From an uncultured Acidobacteriota bacterium (GTDB lineage Bacteria; Acidobacteriota; Terriglobia; Terriglobales; Acidobacteriaceae): a stretch of DNA of 64,000 nucleotides. The stretch lies in the NCBI GenBank assembly GCA_903832055.1, contig CAILAC010000010.1, positions 620,001-684,000 of the forward strand. Direction: 5' to 3'. The position numbers and the translations under genes were made by a program. The notes beneath the pieces were generated by a model. The model had not been told where the DNA came from and did not search any database. It saw only the letters and a list, made by a program, of their open reading frames with translations. Positions 44,292 through 53,252 of this stretch are shown here, piece by piece (within the stretch, counting starts at the first letter, position 1; every line of letters starts with the position of its first letter).

Positions 44292-45668
44292 CTAGCGCTT
44301 CTTCTTTTTGGCGGCAGCCTTTTCCCTGGCGGTTTTGGGCTTGTTTGGGTCCTGGGAGTCGTGGGTTAGGATGATCGGAGCCTGGTCCGCGCCGGTACGT
44401 TTAATCAAATTCCCTTCCAGCCGAAACGTGAGCGTCCGCGGAGCCACGGGCCGCGTAATCCCATTTTCCGGGTCTATCGAAACATTCGGCCCATTGGCAA
44501 TCTCAAAGCTGAAGGTAGGCTCGACCTGCCCAGCCACCGTCTCCTGGCCCATCCGAATCGGCAGATAACCCTGCACGCCATGAAGCCTGTAGGCCGTCTC
44601 GTAGCGATGGTGGTTCAGGCTCCAGGTAAACACGCGTATTTGGTCAAAGTCGTAAGGCAAACCGCCTTTGATCGGCGCAAGCACGGTCAGATATTCAATG
44701 TGCTCGGTCTGAATCGGCGCAACAGGCACTTCTTCAGCCACCGCCGCCTTCTCCGGCTTGCCGTTCTTGCCCTTCTTTTCGGATTTACGCTCGACGCCGC
44801 TGTCCATCACCTTGGCCAAAGCATAGGCGCCGACCATGCGCGCACCTTCAGCATAGCCTCCGACCTCCTCCGGAACATCGACGTCGAGACGACTGGCCAG
44901 TAGCCAACCCGTGTGTCCAGATGCATCCCGCACCAGCCACCAATCCTCCATCGGGATCGGCGCAGCCACAGCGTCCAGCGCGCTCGCCGATAGCGGAGAT
45001 GCAGGCTGAGATGCTGTCGGCACCGCAGACGATTTTCCCGTGGGAGCCATCGAAGCCCCAGGAGACTTCGCCGCAGGCACCGTGGTCGAGCCGGAGGATG
45101 GGACCGGCGGCTTGGGCTTCGGAACAGGCATTGAACCCGGCGGAGGAGCCTTCGCCACCGTACCCCGAGCCAGCAAGTCCACCTTGGCGTTGCCCGCAAT
45201 CAGCAGAAAATGTGGCGTCTCACGGCCGGGGAGCACGTGCAGATAAAGGTCGTCGCGCAACTGCGCCCTGGCGACCACAAGATCGGCGGCATGCTTTTTG
45301 TTGAGTTCCTGAAACTGCCCGTAGAGCTTGTCGTCAATCACCGCGTGATCTTCAAGCCAGCCAATTTCGCCTTTGCCGGTGCGCACTTTGACGAAGCGCT
45401 TGCCTTGCTCCAGCACCTCAAGCGCCTCACCATTGGTGACCGCCGCTACGCGATTGGAAACTGCGGCTACCCGGTCATGCAGGTACACCTGGCGCGCCGA
45501 AACATAGACATACGAGTGCTTTTCCTGATGGAAGCGCGAGCAGGCGGCAAGAAAAACAAGGCAGAGCAGCACCATCAAGGCAACCGAACGCGCCAGCAGG
45601 ACAGGTCGGTGCTCAGGCTTTTGGGTGGCAGTCTGAAGTGGGGAAGACGTATGCACGAGAGGCCGCAA
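44292..45668 (-). CDS. Lipoprotein with SH3-like domain
   Basis: 458 residues from a TTG at 45668; the true start may be further in. A hydrophobic stretch ends in the lipobox LAAC, so the mature protein would be lipid-anchored from about residue 43. A bacterial SH3-type region follows (VYLHDRVAAVSNRVAAVTNGEALEVLEQGKRFVKVRTGKGEIGWLEDH), then a Pro/Ser-rich linker, a second SH3-like segment (WWLVRDASGHTGWLLASRL), and an unrecognised C-terminal domain, ending in a basic KKKKR tail. Probably an envelope scaffold; function unknown. Confidence 0.75.
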   Translation of the reverse strand: MRPLVHTSSPLQTATQKPEHRPVLLARSVALMVLLCLVFLAACSRFHQEKHSYVYVSARQVYLHDRVAAVSNRVAAVTNGEALEVLEQGKRFVKVRTGKGEIGWLEDHAVIDDKLYGQFQELNKKHAADLVVARAQLRDDLYLHVLPGRETPHFLLIAGNAKVDLLARGTVAKAPPPGSMPVPKPKPPVPSSGSTTVPAAKSPGASMAPTGKSSAVPTASQPASPLSASALDAVAAPIPMEDWWLVRDASGHTGWLLASRLDVDVPEEVGGYAEGARMVGAYALAKVMDSGVERKSEKKGKNGKPEKAAVAEEVPVAPIQTEHIEYLTVLAPIKGGLPYDFDQIRVFTWSLNHHRYETAYRLHGVQGYLPIRMGQETVAGQVEPTFSFEIANGPNVSIDPENGITRPVAPRTLTFRLEGNLIKRTGADQAPIILTHDSQDPNKPKTAREKAAAKKKKR

Positions 45669-45810
45669 TCTAGCTTGAGGATAGCATTCAGAAAAAGTGT
45701 GCGCGTGAAACCTGAGTGCGACCGAGCCTCCTCCGCAGGAAACCTCCTGTCAGCCGACTGTGTTCACCGCAGACAGCAGCTCGCACGCACCACTCTTGCC
45801 CATGCCCGTT

Positions 45811-46947
45811 TTAGTGAGAGACAGCAATCGCGTTCGCCAGGGAAGGATCGACCGTAGCGGTGGAGGTAGTGGTCTTCACGTCCAGGGTTCCCCCTGTGGT
45901 GCTGTCAAAGCTGTACAGCCAGAGGTTGGGATTCACCCCAAAACCCGCGCTCATCAGAAACGACTTGGAGCTATCCTCAACAAGGCCCACGGGGCCCTTC
46001 GCAGTCGCAAATGGCGAGGCCGACAGCACAGTCAGTGCCCCCGAGCTGAACGAAAAGCCGGAAATCGAATTATCCGCAGAGTTGGCGACATAGACATAGG
46101 CTCCCTTGGCATCCGGAAGAATCGCCGCTGGCCCATTGCCGGTTGAATACGAAGCAACCTCCTTCGAGAGATCGCTCAGCGCCACCACCCGGAGCAAATT
46201 GGAAGCCGTTTCACCGATAAACAAGTAGGCCGAAGTTGTATCGAAGGCAACCGTGTTCGCGGCAGCGCTGCCCGCATGCAGCGCAATTGGAACCGGTTTG
46301 CCCAGCGTGGTTTTGCCGGTCGCAGAGAAGCTCAAGGCGTCCGTGCCCCCTGCTCCCAGTGCCACGAGGATGTTGTTGTTCGCCGGCGCAAACGCAAGTT
46401 GCTGAGGCGTCGCGGCATCGAGAGTCACAAATACAGGTGTCGTCGATGTGGGGATGCCGGTTGTCGGGCTGATTGGTAGTGCGTCCAGCTCGTTCGATCC
46501 CTTATTGGCAATCACAAGCCAGGAACTCGTGGAGTCAATCACCATGCTCTTTGGCTGAGACGGCCCGAGATAGACGATCGTATTGCCATTGCCCTGAGTG
46601 AGTGCCCCGCCCGACCCGATGGTGTACAGATAAGTGCCCAGGCTGGTGCCGACGTACAAGAAGGCATTGTTGGGTGCCACCACAATCGAAGTCGGCGTGG
46701 AGGGAAGGGTAATCGGGCTGCCGCTGATTTGCGCCAGAACACCGCTGGTCAGCGTGTAGGCCGTAAGTGTGCCGCCGGAGCCGCCGCTCCCCAGATTTGT
46801 GACGTAGACGTACGACGAAGTTCCAGTCCCGCCGGGATTATTGTTCACCGCGGTGAAGAAGCTCTTGCATCCAGACAACATTGCCGTGGCTCCCAGTGCA
46901 AACACCGTCAGCCAGTTGGGGATGCCTGCCTTGCTTCGCTGCTTCAT
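45811..46947 (-). CDS. Lipoprotein beta-propeller, YncE/lactonase-like
   Basis: 378 residues. Signal peptide with lipobox LSGC, then a Gly/Ser/Thr-rich repeat architecture with blades such as SSYVYVTNLGSGG, NAFLYVGTSLGTY and AYVYVANSADNSISGF. This fits a seven-bladed propeller of the 6-phosphogluconolactonase-like class, which outside the cytoplasm usually has no known substrate. AAGGAG lies eight bases before the ATG. It precedes the SH3-like lipoprotein gene on the same strand by 142 bases. Confidence 0.8.
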   Translation of the reverse strand: MKQRSKAGIPNWLTVFALGATAMLSGCKSFFTAVNNNPGGTGTSSYVYVTNLGSGGSGGTLTAYTLTSGVLAQISGSPITLPSTPTSIVVAPNNAFLYVGTSLGTYLYTIGSGGALTQGNGNTIVYLGPSQPKSMVIDSTSSWLVIANKGSNELDALPISPTTGIPTSTTPVFVTLDAATPQQLAFAPANNNILVALGAGGTDALSFSATGKTTLGKPVPIALHAGSAAANTVAFDTTSAYLFIGETASNLLRVVALSDLSKEVASYSTGNGPAAILPDAKGAYVYVANSADNSISGFSFSSGALTVLSASPFATAKGPVGLVEDSSKSFLMSAGFGVNPNLWLYSFDSTTGGTLDVKTTTSTATVDPSLANAIAVSH

Positions 46948-47150
46948 TGGTACTTCTCCTTGCCGCGGGCGGCGTGGCTCTGATTCTCTTGAGCGTTTAC
47001 AAATCGGTGATTGCGGTGAGACCGGTCACGTGATTTAAGGTTAGCGCGTCCCGGCGCATCCTGACGACCGGCCGCATCAAAGCATCCGGTGAAATTGTGA
47101 CGCAGAACAGGTCAACTTCGTTCACCCAATTCGGGAATTAGAATCTCAGA

Positions 47151-48161
47151 ATGCGAATCTGGTTGGTTCTTGTTGCTTCCCTGTCGATTTTTGCTTCTAC
47201 TCACAACTGTTTTGCCGAAAAACCTAAGCCTACTGAAATTTGCGGCTCCTGTGTGCGCGCAGACCTTGGCTTCCTCGCAAGTGACGAGATGCACGGGCGC
47301 GGCTCAGGCACACGAGACGAACACATCGCCGCCGAATACGCAGGTGCACTCTTTCAATCCTTTGGCCTGGAGCCAGCAGGCGAAAATGGCACCTACCTTC
47401 AGCGTGCACCGCTGCCGGCCCATCTTCCCGACGGCCTTGAGAAGTACCTCAAAACGCAAGGCTTCGACCAGAATCAGCGCACCGATACATGGAACGCTCT
47501 GGGCCGTCTGCGCGGAACAGCGCCGGATGCGGATTCCCAGGTGATCCTGCTGACCGCGCATCTTGACCACCTGGGCGTTGGGAACCCAGTCAATGGCGTC
47601 AGCATCTACCACGGTGCAGACGACGATGCCAGCGGCACAACGGCCGTCATCGAACTGGCCCGCGCACTGAGCCATGGACCACGGCCGCGGCGGTCCATCC
47701 TGTTTGTGCTCTTTGGCTCAGAGGAACTCGGCGGATACGGGAATGCCTATTTTCTGGAGCATCCGCCCGTGCCGTTGAGCCAGATCGTGGCCAACCTGGA
47801 GTTCGAAATGATCGGCCGGCCCGACGCCGCACTGCCAAACAAGACCCTTTGGCTCACCGGATACGAGCGCTCCAACCTCGGTCCTGAACTGGCAAAACAC
47901 GGCGCAGCGCTTTCAGCAGACCCCCATCCCAAGGAAAAGTTTTTTCAACGCTCCGACAACTATGCACTCGCCAAAAAGGGCATCATCGCACAGACGGTTT
48001 CAAGCTATGGCCTGCATACGGACTACCACCAGCCATCCGATGACCTGGCTCATATTGATTTTGACTTTGTGATCCATTCCATTGATTCGATGATCGTTCC
48101 CGTGCGATGGCTGGCAAACACCACCTGGCGTCCGGAGTGGAATGCCGGTGGCAAGCCGTAA
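47151..48161 (+). CDS. Secreted M28 family metallopeptidase
   Basis: 336 residues with a signal peptide (about 1-22). Zinc ligands and catalytic residues are visible: His137-x-Asp139 in LTAHLDHLG, Asp157 in GADDDASGTTAV, and Glu191/Glu192 in FGSEELGGYG. It removes N-terminal residues from peptides outside the cytoplasm. The PA domain found in larger relatives is reduced. Confidence 0.88.
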   Translation: MRIWLVLVASLSIFASTHNCFAEKPKPTEICGSCVRADLGFLASDEMHGRGSGTRDEHIAAEYAGALFQSFGLEPAGENGTYLQRAPLPAHLPDGLEKYLKTQGFDQNQRTDTWNALGRLRGTAPDADSQVILLTAHLDHLGVGNPVNGVSIYHGADDDASGTTAVIELARALSHGPRPRRSILFVLFGSEELGGYGNAYFLEHPPVPLSQIVANLEFEMIGRPDAALPNKTLWLTGYERSNLGPELAKHGAALSADPHPKEKFFQRSDNYALAKKGIIAQTVSSYGLHTDYHQPSDDLAHIDFDFVIHSIDSMIVPVRWLANTTWRPEWNAGGKP

Positions 48162-48290
48162 TCGCGCCCTCCAGCCTCTCGCTGAGGACGCATGATTTGA
48201 GCATGGCAACGCGGGTGGTCTCTTCGAGACAGCATTGCTTGGTTTCAAGCGCTAAAAACCTGTAGGTTGAATACAAAGGAGAAAGCAAAA

Positions 48291-49316
48291 GTGAGCGCAG
48301 GAATGAATCGCAGAATCGTGCTGGCAAAACGGCCAACGGGAGCGCCCGTAGCAGAGGATTTTCGGCTTGAAGAGAGCCCTGTGCCGGTAGAGGCTGAGGG
48401 GCAAATGCTGCTCCGAACGGTATACCTTTCGCTCGACCCCTACATGCGGGGCCGGATGAGCGATGCTCCCTCGTATGCGCCCCCTGTGGCCATTGGCGGA
48501 CTGATGGTCGGCGCCACGGTCAGCCAGGTCGAATCCTCCAGCGTTACAGGCTTCTCCGCAGGCGACTGGGTTCTCAGCTTCAATGGCTGGCAGGACTATG
48601 CAGTTTCCGATGGGCGCGGCGCCGTCAATCTCGGGGCAAATCCAGCCAACCCCTCCTACGCGCTCGGCGTCACAGGAATGCCAGGCTTTACCGCATACAT
48701 GGGCCTGCTCGACATTGGGCAGCCAAAGCCCGGTGAAACTGTTGTGGTGGGCGCGGCGACGGGAGCTGTCGGTTCCATCGTCGGCCAGATCGCCAGGTTA
48801 AAGGGGTGCCGCATCGTTGGCGTCGCCGGAGGCGCAGAAAAATGCCGCTACGCCATCGAGGAGCTGGGCTTTGACGCGTGCATCGACCATCGCAGTCCGA
48901 CCCTCAAGCAGGAGTTGGCCACGGCTTGCCCTGCCGGAATCGATGTCTACTTTGAAAATGTCGGCGGCGCAACATTCGATGCCGTCTTTCCCCTGTTGAA
49001 CACCAAGGCGCGCATCCCTCTCTGCGGCTTGATTGCCGGCTACAACGGCGACCCGGCGGGCGAGAGCCAGTACCGGACCTCGCAGGTCATGGGAACTCTG
49101 CTCAAGAAGCGGATCAAGATGCAGGGCTTCATCATCTTCGACGACTACGGTCCGCACTTCGGCGAATTTCGCAAGCAGATGGCAGAGTGGTTTGAAGCCG
49201 GGAAGATCAAGTACCGCGAAGATGTTGTCGATGGCCTGGAAAATGCCCCCCAGGCATTCATCGGTCTCCTGCAAGGCAGGAACTTTGGCAAGCTGGCAGT
49301 GCGGGTCCGCAGTTAG
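48291..49316 (+). CDS. NADP-dependent oxidoreductase of the MDR family (CurA-like)
   Basis: 341 residues from the GTG at 48291, nine bases after AAAGGAG; the frame opens earlier at 48267. The GAATGAVGSIVGQIA motif is the NADPH-binding Gly loop; SLDPYMRGRM and YFENVGGATFDAV are typical of the zinc-free leukotriene B4 dehydrogenase/curcumin reductase group, which reduce activated double bonds. It stands 129 bases after the M28 gene. Confidence 0.92.
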   Translation: MSAGMNRRIVLAKRPTGAPVAEDFRLEESPVPVEAEGQMLLRTVYLSLDPYMRGRMSDAPSYAPPVAIGGLMVGATVSQVESSSVTGFSAGDWVLSFNGWQDYAVSDGRGAVNLGANPANPSYALGVTGMPGFTAYMGLLDIGQPKPGETVVVGAATGAVGSIVGQIARLKGCRIVGVAGGAEKCRYAIEELGFDACIDHRSPTLKQELATACPAGIDVYFENVGGATFDAVFPLLNTKARIPLCGLIAGYNGDPAGESQYRTSQVMGTLLKKRIKMQGFIIFDDYGPHFGEFRKQMAEWFEAGKIKYREDVVDGLENAPQAFIGLLQGRNFGKLAVRVRS

Positions 49317-49346
49317 CGAACTCGCACCGCCATCCAGCCCGGCGCT

Positions 49347-50714
49347 CTATTTGAGCTTGCTCAATTCAGGGTACCGGGCAAGGATGCGATGCCGATCATC
49401 AGCAGTCAACTGGCTGAAGGGTATGGGCTTGTCCTCCGGCCGGGTGCCTTTCTGGTTGAGCACGTTCATCAGGCTCCACTCGCGCTGCAGACCCTGTGGC
49501 TCCTCGGCCTTCAGGTCGTAGCGCGTAAAGTCAATCACCCTGGGGGCTTCGCCTGTCTGCCAGTTGCGCAGTAGCGCCAGCCGGAAATCCTTGTTCATAA
49601 ACCACTGAATCTCCAGCTCCGGTTCCGAGCCTGCGCCTTTCACCCCTGTCCCCTTGGCGTCAAAGCGGTAGTCGAGGTGGGCATTTGAGGGGTTGTGCCT
49701 GCGCCATTCCAGGCCAAACTCCCCCTCCGTCATCACCCGCGTATCAGGCCAGCGGCTCTTGATGGCCTGCAGTGACCAGGTGAGGTCCTCCTCCTGACCC
49801 AGCGAGACTTCCCAAATCGAAGTGGTGAAAGCAAATCCATTCAGCGCATAACCCTGGTCCAAGTGCTGGGCCACCGTGGCGATGGTTTCCTGGTGGCCGG
49901 CATCAAGGCCGAGGCGTCCGGTTTCAATGGGGCCTACGCCGAGGCGGCTGTTGAATCCCCCATCGAAACCCTGGCGGCGTGCGGGCAGAAAATCGCAGGT
50001 CCAGCCATCGAGGCAAACGCAGTCGATAAAGTCCGATTTCCCCTGCGCTGGCTTCAGATAGTGCTCGCGGCTGGGATAGTAGGGGTAGCAGATGCCGCCA
50101 TCGCCATCGCCATTGTCAATGCCGTGCTGGCTCCATATCTGCCCCTGGCAAACGTGAATTCCCTCTTCCGTAGCGAGATAATTCTGGCTATCGGCATCCA
50201 GGTAGCCAGCCACCAGAGACTGGGGGCGGTAGTTGTCGCCTACCATCACTGAAATCATCTGCAAAGCTTTGCGGATCGTCTGCTGGTTGTTCTTCCGCGT
50301 GTCATACATCGGCGCAAAGTAGCCGCCAGGAATAAATGTGACTTCATCGCCATACTTGTGGTGATAGTCGGCGAGCAGACGGCGTGCTTCGCGATACTCG
50401 GGTCTGGGGTCGTAGAGGGCAAGCCAGCTGATAGCCCAGGTCATTTTTGCCCCCGGCCAGCCTGCCTCAAAGGCCGCGCGGCGACTGCGGATATGGTCAG
50501 GGCTGTTGAGAGCGGCCTCGTCGTCGCCGATGTTTTTCGTGGGCGTAACCTCAATCTGGTTGACCCTCACCACCGAAACATGCGTAAGAAATCTGCCCCG
50601 CAACCCTGCAGGCGCACCAAATGAACTCCGGCCTGCGAGCGCAACCGCCGCTGCGGAGCCGATGGCTCCCTTGACGAAATCTCTTCTGTTTCCATGTGTC
50701 CACTTACCGATCAT
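49347..50714 (-). CDS. Tat-exported protein of unknown function (DUF3863/3864-like)
   Basis: 455 residues from the ATG at 50714 (AGGGA upstream). The N-terminus NRRDFVKGAIGSAAAVALAG is a twin-arginine signal, so it is exported folded, in line with the tatBC genes at 57821. The body has segments such as WPGAKMTWAISWLALYDPRPEY and DYHHKYGDEVTFIPGGYF that resemble a barrel-type carbohydrate-active enzyme. I believe it belongs to the DUF3863/DUF3864 group, from memory. Last gene of the MFS-OCD-M20 unit. Confidence 0.65.
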   Translation of the reverse strand: MIGKWTHGNRRDFVKGAIGSAAAVALAGRSSFGAPAGLRGRFLTHVSVVRVNQIEVTPTKNIGDDEAALNSPDHIRSRRAAFEAGWPGAKMTWAISWLALYDPRPEYREARRLLADYHHKYGDEVTFIPGGYFAPMYDTRKNNQQTIRKALQMISVMVGDNYRPQSLVAGYLDADSQNYLATEEGIHVCQGQIWSQHGIDNGDGDGGICYPYYPSREHYLKPAQGKSDFIDCVCLDGWTCDFLPARRQGFDGGFNSRLGVGPIETGRLGLDAGHQETIATVAQHLDQGYALNGFAFTTSIWEVSLGQEEDLTWSLQAIKSRWPDTRVMTEGEFGLEWRRHNPSNAHLDYRFDAKGTGVKGAGSEPELEIQWFMNKDFRLALLRNWQTGEAPRVIDFTRYDLKAEEPQGLQREWSLMNVLNQKGTRPEDKPIPFSQLTADDRHRILARYPELSKLK

Positions 50715-50774
50715 GCAATTCCCTTCTCTTCGCGACACGCAAGTATCGCAAACAGACCTTGCCGACTGCGCGGT

Positions 50775-52256
50775 TCACTGCATATCGAGCAGCGCAGCCA
50801 TCGTTTCAACCCCGTCCCACAGATTCTGCAGGCGCAGGTTTTCGTTGGCGGCGTGCTGGTTGTCGTCGTAGTTGGCGATAGGCACCGTAATCGTATGGGC
50901 CTTTGAAACTCGCTCCATCGCTCCCAGAGGCACACTGCCGCCCATCGTGGGCAAGAGAACGACTTCCCCACGCGCGCTCTCGACGGCATGGATAACATCC
51001 TGCGCAATCGGCAGGTCCATGGGCGTGCGAATGGCGTTGTAGCTGGCCTGATCGCGCACGACCATCGCGACCTTGGGATGAGCGAGCAGGGTCTCTGCTG
51101 AAGGCGGGCTGTCTACGACGAAGTAGCCGCGCGACTGGATGTACTCCACAACGCGCTGCTGCTGTTCACGCCAGTCAACGCCGACCACCAGCCGCAGGTC
51201 AAGATCGGCAACGGCCGTGGGCGGAATGACATTGGCCACATGCGAACCGGTATGTGCCGAGGAGAGACCGCTCACATTCAGAGAAGGCTGGTTAATCAGC
51301 TCCAGCAGATGTTTGCCTGAGCCCTCCGTCCGGCCCAGAGAAAAGGCCTTCCTCAGCATCTCGTCGTTGACGGGAGCTTTGGCGAGAGCCTGCTTTTCCA
51401 GCGCAGTGAGGGGTGCGATGCCGTCGTAGAAATGCGGGATGAGGACGTGCCCGTCTTCGTCCTTCATCCCGGCCAGCAGTTGCGCCAGCATCATCGCGGG
51501 ATTGGGAGCCCAGTTCCCGTAATGTCCGCTGTGCAGGCCATGATTGGGGCCGTAAACCGTGATTTCCAGGTGAGTATCGCCGCGTGCCCCGAAGACAACG
51601 GTCTGCTTGCCGCTTTGATCGACCGGACCATCGCAAACCAGAAAGACGTCTCCCCGGACGAGATCGCTGTGCGCGCCGAGTATCTGCTCCAGATGGGGCG
51701 AACCTGCTTCTTCTTCACCCTCCCACACAAAGCGAATATTGGCGCGGAGCGCAATACCCGAGGCTTTCATCGCATCGAGAGCCGTTAGCTGGGCAAAGAT
51801 CGCGGCCTTGTCATCGCCGGTGGAGCGGCCAAAGAGGCGCGATTCCCCATTCACCTGCTTGAGGACGGGCGCAAAGGGCGCGCCGTTCTGCCAGTCTGCC
51901 GGGTTGACAGGCTGGCCGTCATAGTGGGCATAGAAGACAATGGTGCGCCTGGCGCCAGGTGTGCGAATCTCGCCGTACACCACCGCCGGCGCGTCAGGTA
52001 TCGTGAGCAGTTGCGCCTCAGCACCGCGGGCCTTGAGCTGCTCAACCAGCAGGTTGGCGTTGCGCATGAGGCTGGCCGGGTCCGCGGCGACGTTAGGAAT
52101 GGCGACGAAATCGGAGAATTGCCTGACCAGCTCATCCTGGTGCAATGCCGTATAGGATCGGGCTGCTTCGGCGGGTTTTAGATTCTGACCAAAGAGTGCC
52201 GGAGCAAGAAAAACAAAGGCAACAACGACGCATGACCGATTTAGCTTGGAAAGCAT
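50775..52256 (-). CDS. Secreted M20 family peptidase (dipeptidase-like)
   Basis: 493 residues with a signal peptide (LNRSCVVVAFVFLAPALFGQ). FYAHYDGQPVN gives His and Asp ligands, WEGEEEAGSPH the catalytic and metal-binding Glu residues, and HSGHYGNWAPNPAMM belongs to the dimerisation lid. Members of this CNDP/PepV branch cut dipeptides. It lies between the OCD gene (37 bases) and the Tat substrate gene (60 bases) on one strand. Confidence 0.9.
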   Translation of the reverse strand: MLSKLNRSCVVVAFVFLAPALFGQNLKPAEAARSYTALHQDELVRQFSDFVAIPNVAADPASLMRNANLLVEQLKARGAEAQLLTIPDAPAVVYGEIRTPGARRTIVFYAHYDGQPVNPADWQNGAPFAPVLKQVNGESRLFGRSTGDDKAAIFAQLTALDAMKASGIALRANIRFVWEGEEEAGSPHLEQILGAHSDLVRGDVFLVCDGPVDQSGKQTVVFGARGDTHLEITVYGPNHGLHSGHYGNWAPNPAMMLAQLLAGMKDEDGHVLIPHFYDGIAPLTALEKQALAKAPVNDEMLRKAFSLGRTEGSGKHLLELINQPSLNVSGLSSAHTGSHVANVIPPTAVADLDLRLVVGVDWREQQQRVVEYIQSRGYFVVDSPPSAETLLAHPKVAMVVRDQASYNAIRTPMDLPIAQDVIHAVESARGEVVLLPTMGGSVPLGAMERVSKAHTITVPIANYDDNQHAANENLRLQNLWDGVETMAALLDMQ

Positions 52257-52293
52257 GGCGCAATGCTATCACTCCACTTTTGCAGTCGGGCAA

Positions 52294-53196
52294 TCAGGAA
52301 TTCTGCAGTGTTTGCCATGTGAGCACCGCCCCGGTGAGGTCTTCGACCCCCATGCCCAACGACTTGAAGACTTTGCGGCCCGTCGGCACCGAAACCTTTC
52401 CCGCCAGCACCTCGCCAATCTCCGCATAAACCCGGGCTCCCGAGAGAATCACGTCGCCGGACTCGTTCTCTGACCCCTGGCGCGACTCGGCAATCAGCGT
52501 GCCGCGCATCACCTCGTCGTCCAGCTCACGCAGATTGGGCCCGACCGCGCCGACAGCGATCACCAGCGAATTCGCCTCAAGCCATTTGCCGAACAGGACT
52601 GGTGTCGTCGCCGAAGTAACCGTGACCACCACATCACTCGCCGCAGCCTCTTCAATCGGCACCGCAACCGCGCCTGATTCCAAAGCAAGAATAGATGCGT
52701 TTTCAGAATTCCTCGACCAGACGCGAACGCTTCCAGCAGTCCGGAAGGCTGGGCAGACCTCGCGCAACGCTTCGATATGGGAGCGGGCCTGGACACCGCT
52801 GCCCACGATGCCTAAAGTCCTGGCTTCCGGGGCAAGAGCCTGCGCGGCAACGGCGGAGACGGCGGCAGTGCGCATTTCAGTGATCAGACGGCCATCCATC
52901 ACCGCCAGCGATTCGCCAGTCGCCCGGTTCATCAATTCAATCGTCGCCTGATGCGTAGGCAAAGTCATGTTGCCGGGGTAAAAGGTCACCGTCTTCACTG
53001 CCATGAAGGAGCCCGCCACGACGGGCATCGTTGCGAACCAGCCAATAGGGCTGCCGGCTTCATCCTTGACCTGAATGATCTGGCGTAGCGGCTGCTCGAC
53101 TTTGCCCGCCGAATAATCCATCAGTGCCTGACCAATGGCAGGGATGAGTGCAGCGTAGGTGAGGACGGATTGGACTTTCGACTCAGGGATATACAT
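52294..53196 (-). CDS. Ornithine cyclodeaminase/mu-crystallin family protein
   Basis: 300 residues. TLGIVGSGVQARSHIEAL is the NAD-binding Rossmann loop, and VGAVGPNLRELDDEVM a substrate-site segment. Homologues include ornithine cyclodeaminase, alanine dehydrogenase and delta-1-pyrroline-2-carboxylate reductase in (hydroxy)proline use; the last fits a dipeptidase neighbour (inference). Divided from the MFS gene by 56 bases. Confidence 0.87.
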   Translation of the reverse strand: MYIPESKVQSVLTYAALIPAIGQALMDYSAGKVEQPLRQIIQVKDEAGSPIGWFATMPVVAGSFMAVKTVTFYPGNMTLPTHQATIELMNRATGESLAVMDGRLITEMRTAAVSAVAAQALAPEARTLGIVGSGVQARSHIEALREVCPAFRTAGSVRVWSRNSENASILALESGAVAVPIEEAAASDVVVTVTSATTPVLFGKWLEANSLVIAVGAVGPNLRELDDEVMRGTLIAESRQGSENESGDVILSGARVYAEIGEVLAGKVSVPTGRKVFKSLGMGVEDLTGAVLTWQTLQNS

Positions 53197-53252
53197 GAGG
53201 TTCCCGATCAGACTTCAACAGAATATCCCGCGTGAACAAAGGTCTGCTCAAA